A stretch of DNA of 50,027 bases from Gemmatimonas sp. (lineage in GTDB: Bacteria > Gemmatimonadota > Gemmatimonadetes > Gemmatimonadales > Gemmatimonadaceae), in the NCBI GenBank assembly GCA_021154325.1, contig JAJKIR010000075.1, forward strand, positions 1 to 50,027. Direction: 5' to 3'. A program made the position numbers and the translations under genes. This document shows positions 1-8,249 of the stretch, piece by piece (within the stretch, counting starts at the first letter, position 1; every line of letters begins with the position of its first letter). Below the pieces are notes generated by a model, which saw only the letters and a list, made by a program, of their open reading frames with translations, searched no databases and had not been told where the DNA came from.

Positions 1-996
1 ACGCGGGCCCTTCGGAAAGTCTATCCCGCGCCCAGCGGCAAGCGCCGTGGCAAGCCGCGCGCGGGCCCGCCGGGAATGCCGCCCGGCGCGCCGCCGCCGA
101 CGGGCGAGGTCGTTGCGCTCCAGGCGCTCGATCTCGACATCAGCGAAGGCGAATTTTTCGGCCTGTTGGGGCCTAACGGCGCCGGCAAGACGACCACGAT
201 CGGAATTCTCACGACGCGCGTGGTCGCCACGGCGGGAACCGCGCGTGTCTCCGGCGTCGATGTCGCCAGCGACGCCGTGCGCGTCCGAACGCACATTGGC
301 GTCGTGCCGCAGCGGCCGAATCCCGACCGCAGCCTCAACGCGCTCGAGAATCTCGTCTATCACGCCGCGTACTTCGGCATCGCGCGTTCGGTTGCCGAGC
401 AGCGCGCGCGCGAGTTGATGACACGCCTCGACATCGCCGACAAGACCCAGGCGAAAGTCGATCAGCTTTCCGGCGGCCAGCAGCAGCGCTTGATGATCGC
501 GCGCGCCTTGATCCACGAGCCTGACGTCCTCTTTCTCGACGAGCCGACTGTGGGTCTCGATCCCCAGGCGCGGCTCGATCTCTGGGCGATCCTGCGCGAC
601 CTGCACAACCAGGGTCGCACGATCGTGATGACGACGCATTACATGGAAGAAGCCGACCGGCTCTGCGACCGGATCGGCATCGTCGACCGCGGCAAGCTGC
701 TCGCCCTCGACACCCCGGCGCGTCTCAAGGAGCGCGCGCCCGGCGGCACGCTCATCGAGCTCCAGCTCGACTCTGACGCGCAGAATCTCGTTCCGGCTGT
801 CACGGCTCTGGACGGTGTCCTTCGCGCCGAAGCACAGGGCACGGTGCTTCGCGCGTACAGTCAGCGCGGCGGCCGCATCATCTCGCCGCTCATTCAACTC
901 GTGGAAGACGCCGGCGTGCACGTCCGCAACATCGGGCTCACCGAGCCCAGTCTCGAGACGCTCTTCGTCTCGCTCACCGGGAGGAAGCTCGATTGA
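1..996 (+). CDS. ABC transporter ATP-binding protein (DrrA/CcmA type), 5' end outside window
   Basis: This is the ATPase of an ABC-2 exporter for drugs, lipids or polymers; with the permease encoded directly downstream it would power export across the inner membrane. The reading frame is open to base 1 and encodes a plausible first beta strand (ALRKVYP) upstream of the ATG at 76, so the true start lies before the window. Seen in order are Walker A (GPNGAGKTT), a Q-loop region (VVPQRPN), the signature LSGGQQQR, Walker B (VLFLDEPT) and the switch histidine (TTHYMEEAD). The C-terminal 90 residues resemble the DrrA C-terminal domain. A Pro/Gly/Arg-rich stretch of about 27 residues lies between strands 1 and 2, longer than usual for the family. 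The stop overlaps the next gene by 4 bp. The family is certain; the substrate is unknown. Confidence 0.9.
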   Translation, partial: TRALRKVYPAPSGKRRGKPRAGPPGMPPGAPPPTGEVVALQALDLDISEGEFFGLLGPNGAGKTTTIGILTTRVVATAGTARVSGVDVASDAVRVRTHIGVVPQRPNPDRSLNALENLVYHAAYFGIARSVAEQRARELMTRLDIADKTQAKVDQLSGGQQQRLMIARALIHEPDVLFLDEPTVGLDPQARLDLWAILRDLHNQGRTIVMTTHYMEEADRLCDRIGIVDRGKLLALDTPARLKERAPGGTLIELQLDSDAQNLVPAVTALDGVLRAEAQGTVLRAYSQRGGRIISPLIQLVEDAGVHVRNIGLTEPSLETLFVSLTGRKLD

Positions 997-1829
997 CCAC
1001 CGCCGCCCGCGATCTGCCCGCGCAGGCGCTCACGCGCTCCACGCGCGAGCGTCCGGTTGCCCCATCGAAAGTCTTCCTCGCGCTGTTGCGGCGAGATGTC
1101 ACCGTGGCCCGGAAGGAGCTGCCCTTTTTTCTCGTCCGCACGATCATGCAGCCGCTGCTCTTCATCATCGTCTTCGGCGCCCTGCTCCCGCGGATGGGCT
1201 TCGTTGGCGCGGCCTATCGCGCGGCGCTCCTTCCCGGGATTCTCGCCATCAGCCTAACGATGTCCGCGATCCAGGCCGTCGCGCTGCCGATGATGCAGGA
1301 CTTCGGCTGGACGAAGGAGATCGAGGACCGCCTGCTCGCACCGGTGCCGACACGCATCGTCGCCGCCGAGAAGATCGTGGCGGCTGTCATCCAGGCGCTC
1401 ATCGCCGGTATCGTCGTGCTACCCATCGCGCGGATCATCATGGGTCCGATCCCCAACCTCTCGTTCGCCAACACCGGCGCGATCATCGTCATCGCGCTCC
1501 TCGGGGCAACCGCGTTCTCCTCGCTCGGCATGTGGCTCGGCACCGCGATCTCGCCGCAGCAGATCGGGCTCATGTTCAGCGTCATCGTCGCGCCGATGAT
1601 CTTCTTCGGCTGCGCCTACTATCCCTGGCGCGGACTCGACAAGGTGCCGGTGGTGAAATACCTCGTCCTGATCAACCCGCTCGTCTACGTCGCCGAAGGA
1701 CTGCGCGGCGTCATGACTCCGGACACGCCGCACATGAGCCTCGGCGTCGTCACCATCGCGCTCATAGTCATGGCCGTCGCCGGCTGGATGCTCGGCATGC
1801 GCTCCTTCTACAAGCGCGCGATCGGATGA
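993..1829 (+). CDS. ABC-2 type transporter permease
   Basis: Integral membrane partner of the preceding ATPase, 278 residues. A hydrophilic N-terminus of about 45 residues is followed by six predicted transmembrane segments, typical of DrrB/ABC2_membrane proteins. The segment ISPQQIGLMFSVIVAPMIFFGCAYYPW matches the family's conserved fifth-helix region (ABC-2 signature around the 'FfsG.fyP' turn). The start is TTG at 993 inside TTGA, overlapping the ATPase stop, which implies translational coupling. The gene itself overlaps pdxH by 4 bp. The substrate cannot be told from sequence; related pairs export antibiotics, lipids or surface polymers. Confidence 0.87.
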   Translation: MTTAARDLPAQALTRSTRERPVAPSKVFLALLRRDVTVARKELPFFLVRTIMQPLLFIIVFGALLPRMGFVGAAYRAALLPGILAISLTMSAIQAVALPMMQDFGWTKEIEDRLLAPVPTRIVAAEKIVAAVIQALIAGIVVLPIARIIMGPIPNLSFANTGAIIVIALLGATAFSSLGMWLGTAISPQQIGLMFSVIVAPMIFFGCAYYPWRGLDKVPVVKYLVLINPLVYVAEGLRGVMTPDTPHMSLGVVTIALIVMAVAGWMLGMRSFYKRAIG

Positions 1830-2437
1830 GCGATTCGATCCAGCGCTCCGCGCCGCTCGCGGAGCCGATCGAGCGCTTTCTCGAGCTTCTCGCGCAGGCG
1901 ACCGCGCTCCCGCGCGAGACGCTGCCGGAACCCACGGCTCTTGCGCTTGCGACGGCCGCCGATGGGCGGCCGAGCGTGCGCATGGTGCTGCTGAAGCACG
2001 CCGACGAGGCCGGGTTCGTCTTTTACACGAACTACGAGAGCCGGAAAGGACGCGAGCTCCTCGCCAATCCACACGCGGCGATGTGCTTTCACTGGCAGCC
2101 GATGGAGATGCAGGTGCGCGTCGAGGGGCACGCGATGCCGGTCGATGCTGACGAGGCCGACGCATATTTTGCCTCACGAGCGCGCGGCAGTCAGATCGGA
2201 GCGTGGGCGTCGCAGCAGAGTCGGACGATCGCGGAGGAGCAACTGCTCGAGCGTCGCGTCGCCGAGTTCGAGCGCCGCTTCGAGGGCCAAGTCGTACCTC
2301 GTCCGCCGCATTGGTCCGGCTTTCGCCTCTCGCCCGAGCGGATCGAGTTCTGGCAGGGCATGCCCAGTCGTCTGCACCGGCGCGAGCTGTACTCTCGGGC
2401 TGGGTCGGAGTGGCTGGTAGAAATTCTTTTTCCGTAG
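1826..2437 (+). CDS. pdxH: Pyridoxamine 5'-phosphate oxidase
   Basis: FMN-dependent enzyme that oxidises pyridoxine or pyridoxamine 5'-phosphate to pyridoxal 5'-phosphate, the last step of B6 cofactor synthesis and salvage; cytoplasmic homodimer. The 203-residue protein is slightly shorter than E. coli PdxH (218), with a trimmed N-terminus. Family landmarks are PSVRMVLLKH (FMN phosphate site), GFVFYTNYESRKGREL, RVEG, SRARGSQIGAWAS (family signature) and the C-terminal EFWQG...RLHRRELY followed by W. It starts at ATGA, overlapping the permease stop. The link to the exporter genes looks positional only. It may supply PLP for the arginine decarboxylase and aminomutase-like enzymes in this window, but that is inference. 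Confidence 0.93.
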   Translation: MSDSIQRSAPLAEPIERFLELLAQATALPRETLPEPTALALATAADGRPSVRMVLLKHADEAGFVFYTNYESRKGRELLANPHAAMCFHWQPMEMQVRVEGHAMPVDADEADAYFASRARGSQIGAWASQQSRTIAEEQLLERRVAEFERRFEGQVVPRPPHWSGFRLSPERIEFWQGMPSRLHRRELYSRAGSEWLVEILFP

Positions 2438-2451
2438 AGGGGAGAAGACCT

Positions 2452-2670
2452 GATCCGAATGACGCGAATGACTGCTCGAATTATTCCATCTGGCGAGAGG
2501 GCTCCGACGGCCTGCGTACGCTCTTCGGTTTTGTGACGGCACACTGGTGGACTTCTTTCCGCCGAAAGCGTCCCGAGGCAGGTCACCAAGAGAACTAGAG
2601 TCGACGGAGGCCAGCGGAGTCCTACCGCCAAATCGGAGAAATTCGGGCAGTCATTCGCGCAATTCGGATT
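2452..2670. repeat. Imperfect inverted-repeat element between pdxH and speA
   Basis: The segments at 2452-2487 and 2635-2670 are imperfect reverse complements of each other: about 30 of 36 positions match by eye, with a shared core GCAGTCATTCGCG in one orientation. They enclose about 147 bp with no convincing open reading frame. The layout suits a small non-autonomous mobile element or a large transcribed hairpin ending 38 bp before speA. I could not align it to a known family. The right arm ends 25 bp before the speA -10 box, so the element could influence that promoter. Confidence 0.55.
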
Positions 2671-2695
2671 GAGGTTTTTGGCGCGGCGCGTACGC

Positions 2696-2701
2696 TATAA
2701 T
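2696..2701 (+). promoter_or_regulatory. speA -10 box of a probable leaderless promoter
   Basis: A perfect TATAAT lies at 2696-2701, only 7 nt before the speA ATG at 2709. Transcription normally starts about 7 nt after a -10 box, so the mRNA would begin at or next to the A of the start codon. No Shine-Dalgarno sequence is present in the 8 bases between. A good -35 is not obvious: TTGAGG at 2669 would need a 21-bp spacer. Confidence 0.6.
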
Positions 2702-2708
2702 ACGGCCC

Positions 2709-4673
2709 ATGGCGACACACATCGTAGAACCCACGTCGGCCGCGGCTGAACAGCCTGCGGGATGGAACATCGACGCCGCGCGCGCGCTCTACAACATCGA
2801 GGGCTGGGGCGCCGGCTTCTTCGACATCAATGCGCGCGGTCACGTCGTCGTGCGGCCGAACAAGGAACGTCCGGAGCACGAAGTCGACCTCTACGACGTC
2901 GCCATGGATCTGGAAGAGCAGGGGATCGCGCTTCCCGTGCTCCTCCGCTTCTCCGACATCCTCCGCTCGCGCATCGAGGCGCTCACCACGCGCTTCGACG
3001 AGGCTCGCACCGAGTTCCAGTACACGGGCGGCTACACGACCGTGTATCCGATCAAGGTGAATCAGCAGCGCCACGTCATCGAGGAGATCCTCGAGTTCGG
3101 CAAGTCGCACGGCGTCGGTCTCGAGTGCGGCAGCAAGCCTGAGCTCCAGGCGATCCTCGGTCTCTCCGAAGCAACCGACCACCTCATCGTCTGCAACGGC
3201 TACAAGGACGAGGAGTTCATGCGCCTCGCCCTCATGGGCCAGAAGCTCGGCCACCAGGTGTTCATCGTCCTCGAGCAGCTGAGCGAGATCGATGTTCTCC
3301 TGCAGGTTGCCGACGAGATGCAGGTCATCCCGACGGCGGGCGTCCGCATCAAGCTCGCCTCGCGCGGCTTCGGCCGCTGGAAGGAGAGCGGCGGCGAGAA
3401 GTCCAAGTTCGGCCTGAACGCCGCGGATCTCGTGACTGCCATCGAGAAGCTCCGCGCCGCCGGCCGTCTCGACATCCTGAAGTTGATCCATTTCCATCTC
3501 GGCTCGCAGATCACCGACATCCGATTTATCAAGCTCGGCTTGCAGGAGATCACTCGCTTCTACGTCGAGCTGCGCGAGATGGGTTTAGATATTACTCATC
3601 TCGACGTCGGCGGCGGGCTCGGCATCGACTACGACGGCACGAACTCGACTTCCGACGCGAGCGTCAACTACTCGCTCGGCGAGTACGCCAACGACGTCGT
3701 CTATACGCTTGCCGAGGCATGCCGGGAGCACGACTTCCCGATGCCGCACATCATCAGCGAATCGGGGCGCGCCCTCACCGCGCACCACGCGCTCTTGCTG
3801 CTCAAGGTGATCGACGTCGAATCTCACACGGAGCGGCCGATTCCCGAGCTCACCGAAGACGATCATCCGCTGCTCCACGAGATGGTCGCCGACTATCGTG
3901 ACGCGTCGCGGAAGAACGTCTCAAAGCGCCGCATTCGGGAGATCTACCACGATCTCACCTTCGACAAGGAGCGCGCGCACGAGCTTTTCAACTCGGGTGT
4001 GCTCTCGCTCCGCGGGCGCGCGATGGCGGAGCAGATCTACTTCGCCACGATCAACGCCATCTCGCGGGCGGTCGAAAAGAATCGGGACGAGTACGAGGAT
4101 ATCATCTTGGATTTGGATGCCGCGCTCGTCGACCGCTACTTCTGCAACTTCTCCGTCTTCCAGTCACTGCCGGACAGCTGGGCGATCGATCAGCTCTTTC
4201 CGATCATGCCGATCCATCGCCTGACCGAGGAGCCGATTCGCCGCGGCACGCTCCAGGACGTCACCTGCGACTCCGATGGCAAGATCGACCGCTTCGTCGG
4301 CGACAAGAACGGCCGGCCCAGTCTCGAGCTGCACAAATTCACGGATGGCGAGCCCTACATGCTCGCCGTCTTTCTCACAGGCGCCTATCAGGAGATCCTC
4401 GGCGATCTCCACAATCTCTTCGGCGACACGAACGCCGTGCACGTGCGGCTCACCCCCAACGGCAGCTACGAGGTCACCGATCTCGTGCACGGGGACACCG
4501 TTACTGAAGTTCTCAACTACGTTCAGTTCCGCGCCAACGACCTGCTCCAGACCTTCCGCCGCAAGGTCAACGCGACGAAGCACATCGCGCGGCAGGAAGC
4601 GAACACGTTCATCGCCGACTACGTCGCCGGCCTCGAGGGATACACGTACCTAGAAGGCGAAGCGGCGCAGTGA
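2709..4673 (+). CDS. speA: Biosynthetic arginine decarboxylase (PLP-dependent)
   Basis: Decarboxylates arginine to agmatine, the entry to putrescine and spermidine synthesis. The 654-residue length fits the SpeA family (about 630-660). The fold-type III PLP lysine is K116 in YPIKVNQQ; LECGSKPEL, KFGLN, LDVGGGLGIDYDG and ISESGRALTAHHA are conserved SpeA segments that bind PLP phosphate and form the barrel. The C-terminal part carries QSLPDSWAIDQLFPIMPIHRL, also family-specific. The ATG at 2709 is chosen because the protein begins correctly there and a -10 box sits just upstream. It overlaps the antiporter gene by 4 bp (GTGA). No agmatinase or agmatine deiminase gene is in the window, so the rest of the pathway lies elsewhere. 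Confidence 0.96.
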   Translation: MATHIVEPTSAAAEQPAGWNIDAARALYNIEGWGAGFFDINARGHVVVRPNKERPEHEVDLYDVAMDLEEQGIALPVLLRFSDILRSRIEALTTRFDEARTEFQYTGGYTTVYPIKVNQQRHVIEEILEFGKSHGVGLECGSKPELQAILGLSEATDHLIVCNGYKDEEFMRLALMGQKLGHQVFIVLEQLSEIDVLLQVADEMQVIPTAGVRIKLASRGFGRWKESGGEKSKFGLNAADLVTAIEKLRAAGRLDILKLIHFHLGSQITDIRFIKLGLQEITRFYVELREMGLDITHLDVGGGLGIDYDGTNSTSDASVNYSLGEYANDVVYTLAEACREHDFPMPHIISESGRALTAHHALLLLKVIDVESHTERPIPELTEDDHPLLHEMVADYRDASRKNVSKRRIREIYHDLTFDKERAHELFNSGVLSLRGRAMAEQIYFATINAISRAVEKNRDEYEDIILDLDAALVDRYFCNFSVFQSLPDSWAIDQLFPIMPIHRLTEEPIRRGTLQDVTCDSDGKIDRFVGDKNGRPSLELHKFTDGEPYMLAVFLTGAYQEILGDLHNLFGDTNAVHVRLTPNGSYEVTDLVHGDTVTEVLNYVQFRANDLLQTFRRKVNATKHIARQEANTFIADYVAGLEGYTYLEGEAAQ

Positions 4674-5980
4674 CCGTGCTCGCCGCGCCATCCGCCGGCG
4701 CTGGCGACCCGATCGCCTCGTTGCTCGGCGCGCTCGTGGCGATCTTCGTTGCTACGAAGCTGCTCGGCGAGCTGGCACAGCGGATCGGGCAGCCGGCCGT
4801 TCTCGGCGAGCTGATTGCGGGCGTGGTGCTCGGCGGGTCCGTGCTCGGCATCGTCAATCCCGCCGACCCCGTGCTCTTCGCGATGTCGGAGATCGGGGTC
4901 ATCATCCTCCTCTTCGAGACCGGGCTGCACACCGAGCTCCGCTCCCTCCTGAGCGTCGGCAGCGCGGCGACCGTGGTCGCCCTTGCCGGCGTCGCGCTTC
5001 CGTTCGCGTTAGGCATCGGCAGTGTGCTCGGCTTCGGGCTCGGGCATGTGCCCGCGCTCGTCGCGGCCGCGGCGCTCTGCGCGACATCGGTTGGGATCTC
5101 GGCGCGTGTCCTCTCCGATCTCGGCCGGCTCGAGACCCAGGAGGGGCAGGTCGTGCTCGGCGCCGCCGTACTCGATGACATCGTCGGTCTCGTGATCCTC
5201 GCCGTCGTCGCCGACGTCGTGAGCGGTGCGTCCGTCGGCGTCGGCCACGTTGCGCGCATCAGCGCGGTCGCGGTGCTCTTCTTTGTCGGCGCGGTCGTTA
5301 TCGGCATGCGCATCGCGCCGCCCGCGTTTCGCGTCATCGACCGCATCCGCATGGCGGGCGCGCTCGGCGTGTTCGGGCTGGCGTTCGCGTTCGCGCTGGC
5401 CGTGCTCGCGAAGCTCTCCGGCTCGGCGCTGATCATCGGGGCCTTCGCGGCCGGTCTCGTGCTCTTCGTTCTTCCACAGAAGCAGGAGATCGAGCGCTCG
5501 ACGACGACGATCGGCCATTTTTTCGTGCCGATCTTCTTCGCGACGGTGGGCGCGGCAGTCGACCTTCGCGCGCTGGCCAATCCGCGATCGTTAGGCATCG
5601 GGCTCGCGCTCACCGTCTGCGGTATCATCGGGAAGATCGCGGCGGGGTACGTTCCCTGGTGGTTCCGCGGCCGAAAGCTCCTCGTCGGCGCCGCAATGGT
5701 CCCTCGCGGTGAGGTCGGCCTCATCTTCGCCCAGATGGGGCTGAGCACCGGAGCAATCGACGCTGGTCTCTTTGGCGCCATCATGCTCATGGTGCTTGCG
5801 ACGACGCTCATCACGCCGCCGATGCTCAGCCGCATCGCTAGGCAATCGGCCACCGGCTCCTACCGCACGCCGGGCGAGGATCGGCCCGGCGACGGCGGAA
5901 TCGACGACCTCGTCGCCGGTGCGCACCAGGACGAGCCAGACGGCGAGGACCGCACCACAAAGGCAATCCGGCGACCGTAG
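4670..5980 (+). CDS. CPA2-family cation:proton antiporter (KefB/NapA-like)
   Basis: Inner-membrane Na+(K+)/H+ exchanger, 436 residues with about 12 membrane segments. GQPAVLGELIAGVVLGGSVLG near the N-terminus is the typical TM2 motif of the Na+/H+ exchanger domain. VLDDIVGLVIL carries the paired-Asp (DD) ion site of electrogenic members, and MVPRGEVGLIFA is the conserved TM10 region. There is no C-terminal TrkA-N domain; instead there is a hydrophilic tail of about 45 residues rich in Asp, Gly and Arg. The GTG start overlaps the speA stop, so the two are probably co-translated. Pairing with arginine decarboxylase would make sense in pH homeostasis, since decarboxylation consumes protons, but this is inference. 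Confidence 0.9.
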   Translation: MTVLAAPSAGAGDPIASLLGALVAIFVATKLLGELAQRIGQPAVLGELIAGVVLGGSVLGIVNPADPVLFAMSEIGVIILLFETGLHTELRSLLSVGSAATVVALAGVALPFALGIGSVLGFGLGHVPALVAAAALCATSVGISARVLSDLGRLETQEGQVVLGAAVLDDIVGLVILAVVADVVSGASVGVGHVARISAVAVLFFVGAVVIGMRIAPPAFRVIDRIRMAGALGVFGLAFAFALAVLAKLSGSALIIGAFAAGLVLFVLPQKQEIERSTTTIGHFFVPIFFATVGAAVDLRALANPRSLGIGLALTVCGIIGKIAAGYVPWWFRGRKLLVGAAMVPRGEVGLIFAQMGLSTGAIDAGLFGAIMLMVLATTLITPPMLSRIARQSATGSYRTPGEDRPGDGGIDDLVAGAHQDEPDGEDRTTKAIRRP

Positions 5981-6042
5981 CGTCTCGCGCGCGACGATCG
6001 TAGCTTCGGGCGCTCGCTATCCCCCACCTCGGAGACCGACGC

Positions 6043-8040
6043 ATGCCCACCCCGCTTCTCGCGCTTCTCCTCGTTCTCCAGCAGCCCGCTCAGCAGTCGG
6101 CGCCGAGCATTGCGCGCGTGAGCGTCACACCAGGGTCGGCGGCCGTTGTGGTCGGCGACACCCTGCGGCTTCGAGCTCGCGCCCTCGATGCCGGCGGACG
6201 ACCCGTCGAGGGAGCGCGCATCCTCTTCCAGCAGGCGGGCGCGATGTTCGAGGGGCGCGTCGACAGCGCGGGTCTCGTCACCGCCGGTGCGGTCGGAACG
6301 TTTCCGGTCGTGGTATCGGCGATCGTTCCCGGCGCCAAGCCAGTCATTCAGCGCATCGACGTGCGCATGGTGCCGGGACCGGCGTCTCGCATCGAGTTGA
6401 CGCAGCGACCGACGCGATTGCTCCCGGGTCAACACGTCAGGCTCGACGCATCCGTCTGGTCACGCGGCGGCGATCGACGCGACGATCGCATCGAGTGGCG
6501 GTCGTCATCGCCACAGGTGGCGCGCGTTGCGACGGGCGGCATTCTCACGGCGCTCACGCCCGGGCGAGCGACACTCACGGCATCGGCCGGCGGGGCTTCG
6601 CGCGAGCTGCCAATTGAAGTCGTCGCCGCTGACGTCGGTGAGGTGGAGATCACGCCATCGACGACGCAGGCGCGCACCGGCGACGTGGTGCGCTTTCGCG
6701 CCACGGTAAAGGACCGCGGCGGCAAGGAGATCAGTGGCTTGTCGCCCACGTGGCTCTTCTCGCCCGGCAGGGGAGAGATCGATGACGGGGGAGCCTTCGT
6801 CGCGTACGAGCCGGGGACGTATCAGGTCACCGCGTCGTATGGATCACACAGCGCCGACGCCGTCGTGACGATCGCGCCGCGCGACGTGCAGCGCGTCGCC
6901 AAAGTCGTCGGCCGTGTACCGCGCTCCGCGTTCTTCACGAGCGAGGTCTGGATCCACCCGAACGGGAAAGTTGCCTATCTGGGCACCGTTCTGGGTGGCG
7001 ATCGCGTCTACACGATCGACATCTCCAATCCCGCCGCGCCGGCGATCGTCGACTCCATCGTCGTCAACGCCCGCACGATCAATGACGTGATGACGACGGC
7101 CGATGGCAACTATATGGTCATCACGCGTGAGGGCGCGGACAATCGCAAGAACGGCATCGTCATCGCCGATACGCACGATCCGCTGCACCCGAAGGCGATC
7201 TCCGAGTTCACGCAGGACGTGACCTCCGGCGTCCACTCGGCGTTCATCCACACCCAGGAGAAGTACGGCACGCACGTCTATCTCACGAATGACGGCACGG
7301 GCGCGCTGCACATCGTCGACATCACGGACGCGGCGCATCCCAAGGAAGTTGGCCGCTTCCGCCCGCGGCAAACGCCCGCCGGAGTGATGCTCCACGACAT
7401 CGACGTGCAGAATGGTCTCGTCTACGCCTCGTGGTGGAACGACGGCCTCGTCATCCTCGACGTCGGCAACGGCGTGAAGGGCGGCCGGCCCGATCACCCG
7501 GTGCTCGTCTCACAATTCAAGTACAACCTCGACTCGCTCTACAAGGACGTCGCGCTCGAGGGTGGCCCTGGCTTCATCCGCGGAACGCACACGGCGTGGC
7601 GACACGGTAAGTATGTTTTCATCGCCGATGAGGTATTTGGAAACTCGGCGGCCGAAGCGCTCTTCCAGGGTCAGGTGACGCGCGCACACGGCCGATTGCA
7701 GGTCCTCGACGTGAGCGACATCGAGCACCCGAAGAGCGTCGCCTGGTACGAGCCGGAGTTCGGCGGCGTCCACAACGTCTGGATCGCTGGCGACACGCTG
7801 TACATGGGCGCGTACAACGCAGGCTTCCACGCCTTCGACATCTCCGGCGAGCTGCGGGGCGATCTGCGCGCCCAGGGCCGTGAGATCGCGAACCTCTACA
7901 CCGGCGCGTCCGACGGCAAGCTGCCGAACATGGCCATGGCTTGGGGCACCGTCGTCAAAAACAACCTCGCCTACGTCAACGATCTCAATAGCGGCTTGTG
8001 GATCGTTAGGCTGGAGCCGAAGAACAAAGTGGTGCCATAG
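6043..8040 (+). CDS. Secreted Ig-like and LVIVD-repeat beta-propeller protein
   Basis: A 665-residue exported protein of unknown function. A short N-terminal hydrophobic segment (PLLALLLVLQQPAQQ) acts as signal peptide. Residues about 25-280 form three bacterial Ig-like (Big_2-type) domains, recognisable by 'VTPGSAAVVVGDTLRLRA', 'RLLPGQHVRLDA' and 'TTQARTGDVVRF'. From about 285 to the end come repeats such as VYTIDISNPAAP, LHIVDITDAAHPKEVG, LVILDVGNG and LQVLDVSDIEHPKSVAWYE, which match LVIVD-type repeats predicted to fold as a beta propeller. GGAGA 8 nt before the ATG is a usable ribosome site. It stands alone after the antiporter with a 62-bp gap. A role at the cell surface is likely; no catalytic motif is visible. 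Confidence 0.82.
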   Translation: MPTPLLALLLVLQQPAQQSAPSIARVSVTPGSAAVVVGDTLRLRARALDAGGRPVEGARILFQQAGAMFEGRVDSAGLVTAGAVGTFPVVVSAIVPGAKPVIQRIDVRMVPGPASRIELTQRPTRLLPGQHVRLDASVWSRGGDRRDDRIEWRSSSPQVARVATGGILTALTPGRATLTASAGGASRELPIEVVAADVGEVEITPSTTQARTGDVVRFRATVKDRGGKEISGLSPTWLFSPGRGEIDDGGAFVAYEPGTYQVTASYGSHSADAVVTIAPRDVQRVAKVVGRVPRSAFFTSEVWIHPNGKVAYLGTVLGGDRVYTIDISNPAAPAIVDSIVVNARTINDVMTTADGNYMVITREGADNRKNGIVIADTHDPLHPKAISEFTQDVTSGVHSAFIHTQEKYGTHVYLTNDGTGALHIVDITDAAHPKEVGRFRPRQTPAGVMLHDIDVQNGLVYASWWNDGLVILDVGNGVKGGRPDHPVLVSQFKYNLDSLYKDVALEGGPGFIRGTHTAWRHGKYVFIADEVFGNSAAEALFQGQVTRAHGRLQVLDVSDIEHPKSVAWYEPEFGGVHNVWIAGDTLYMGAYNAGFHAFDISGELRGDLRAQGREIANLYTGASDGKLPNMAMAWGTVVKNNLAYVNDLNSGLWIVRLEPKNKVVP

Positions 8041-8073
8041 CGGTTGTCACTTGGGCTTCGCTTCGCCAGTCAC

Positions 8074-8204
8074 GAGCAGTCGATCGGGGGTGCACGGCGG
8101 CTTCATGCCAGATTTGGCATGTGCGCTTCGATGCGCGCCACACGCAATGGTGCTCGCATGCCAAATCTGGCATGGTGCCGCCTAGCACCCCCGATCGACT
8201 GCTC
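8074..8204. repeat. 131-bp nested inverted-repeat (cruciform-capable) element
   Basis: Perfect 20-bp terminal arms (8074-8093 and 8185-8204, GAGCAGTCGATCGGGGGTGC and its complement) enclose a GGCGG/CCGCC pair. Inside these is a second perfect 17-bp pair at 8105-8121 and 8157-8173. Each inner arm is itself nearly self-complementary (ATGCCA-gatt-TGGCAT), so four small hairpins or one long one can form. The element separates the convergent LVIVD-protein and sodA genes and could end transcription from both sides, though no U tract follows. Its defined ends also suit a REP/MITE-type element. Confidence 0.75.
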
Positions 8205-8249
8205 TTCGGTCGAGATCTCCACCGTTCGAATCTCTACCGTTCGAGAGCT

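Noticed and set aside
2452..2708. A riboswitch upstream of speA
   Set aside because: I could not match the region to any riboswitch class I know, and the promoter seems to start transcription at the ATG, which would leave no leader.
4609..5853. Minus-strand open frame of 414 codons over the antiporter gene
   Set aside because: Ser/Thr/Ala-rich low-complexity translation, entirely antisense to a transporter with strong motifs.
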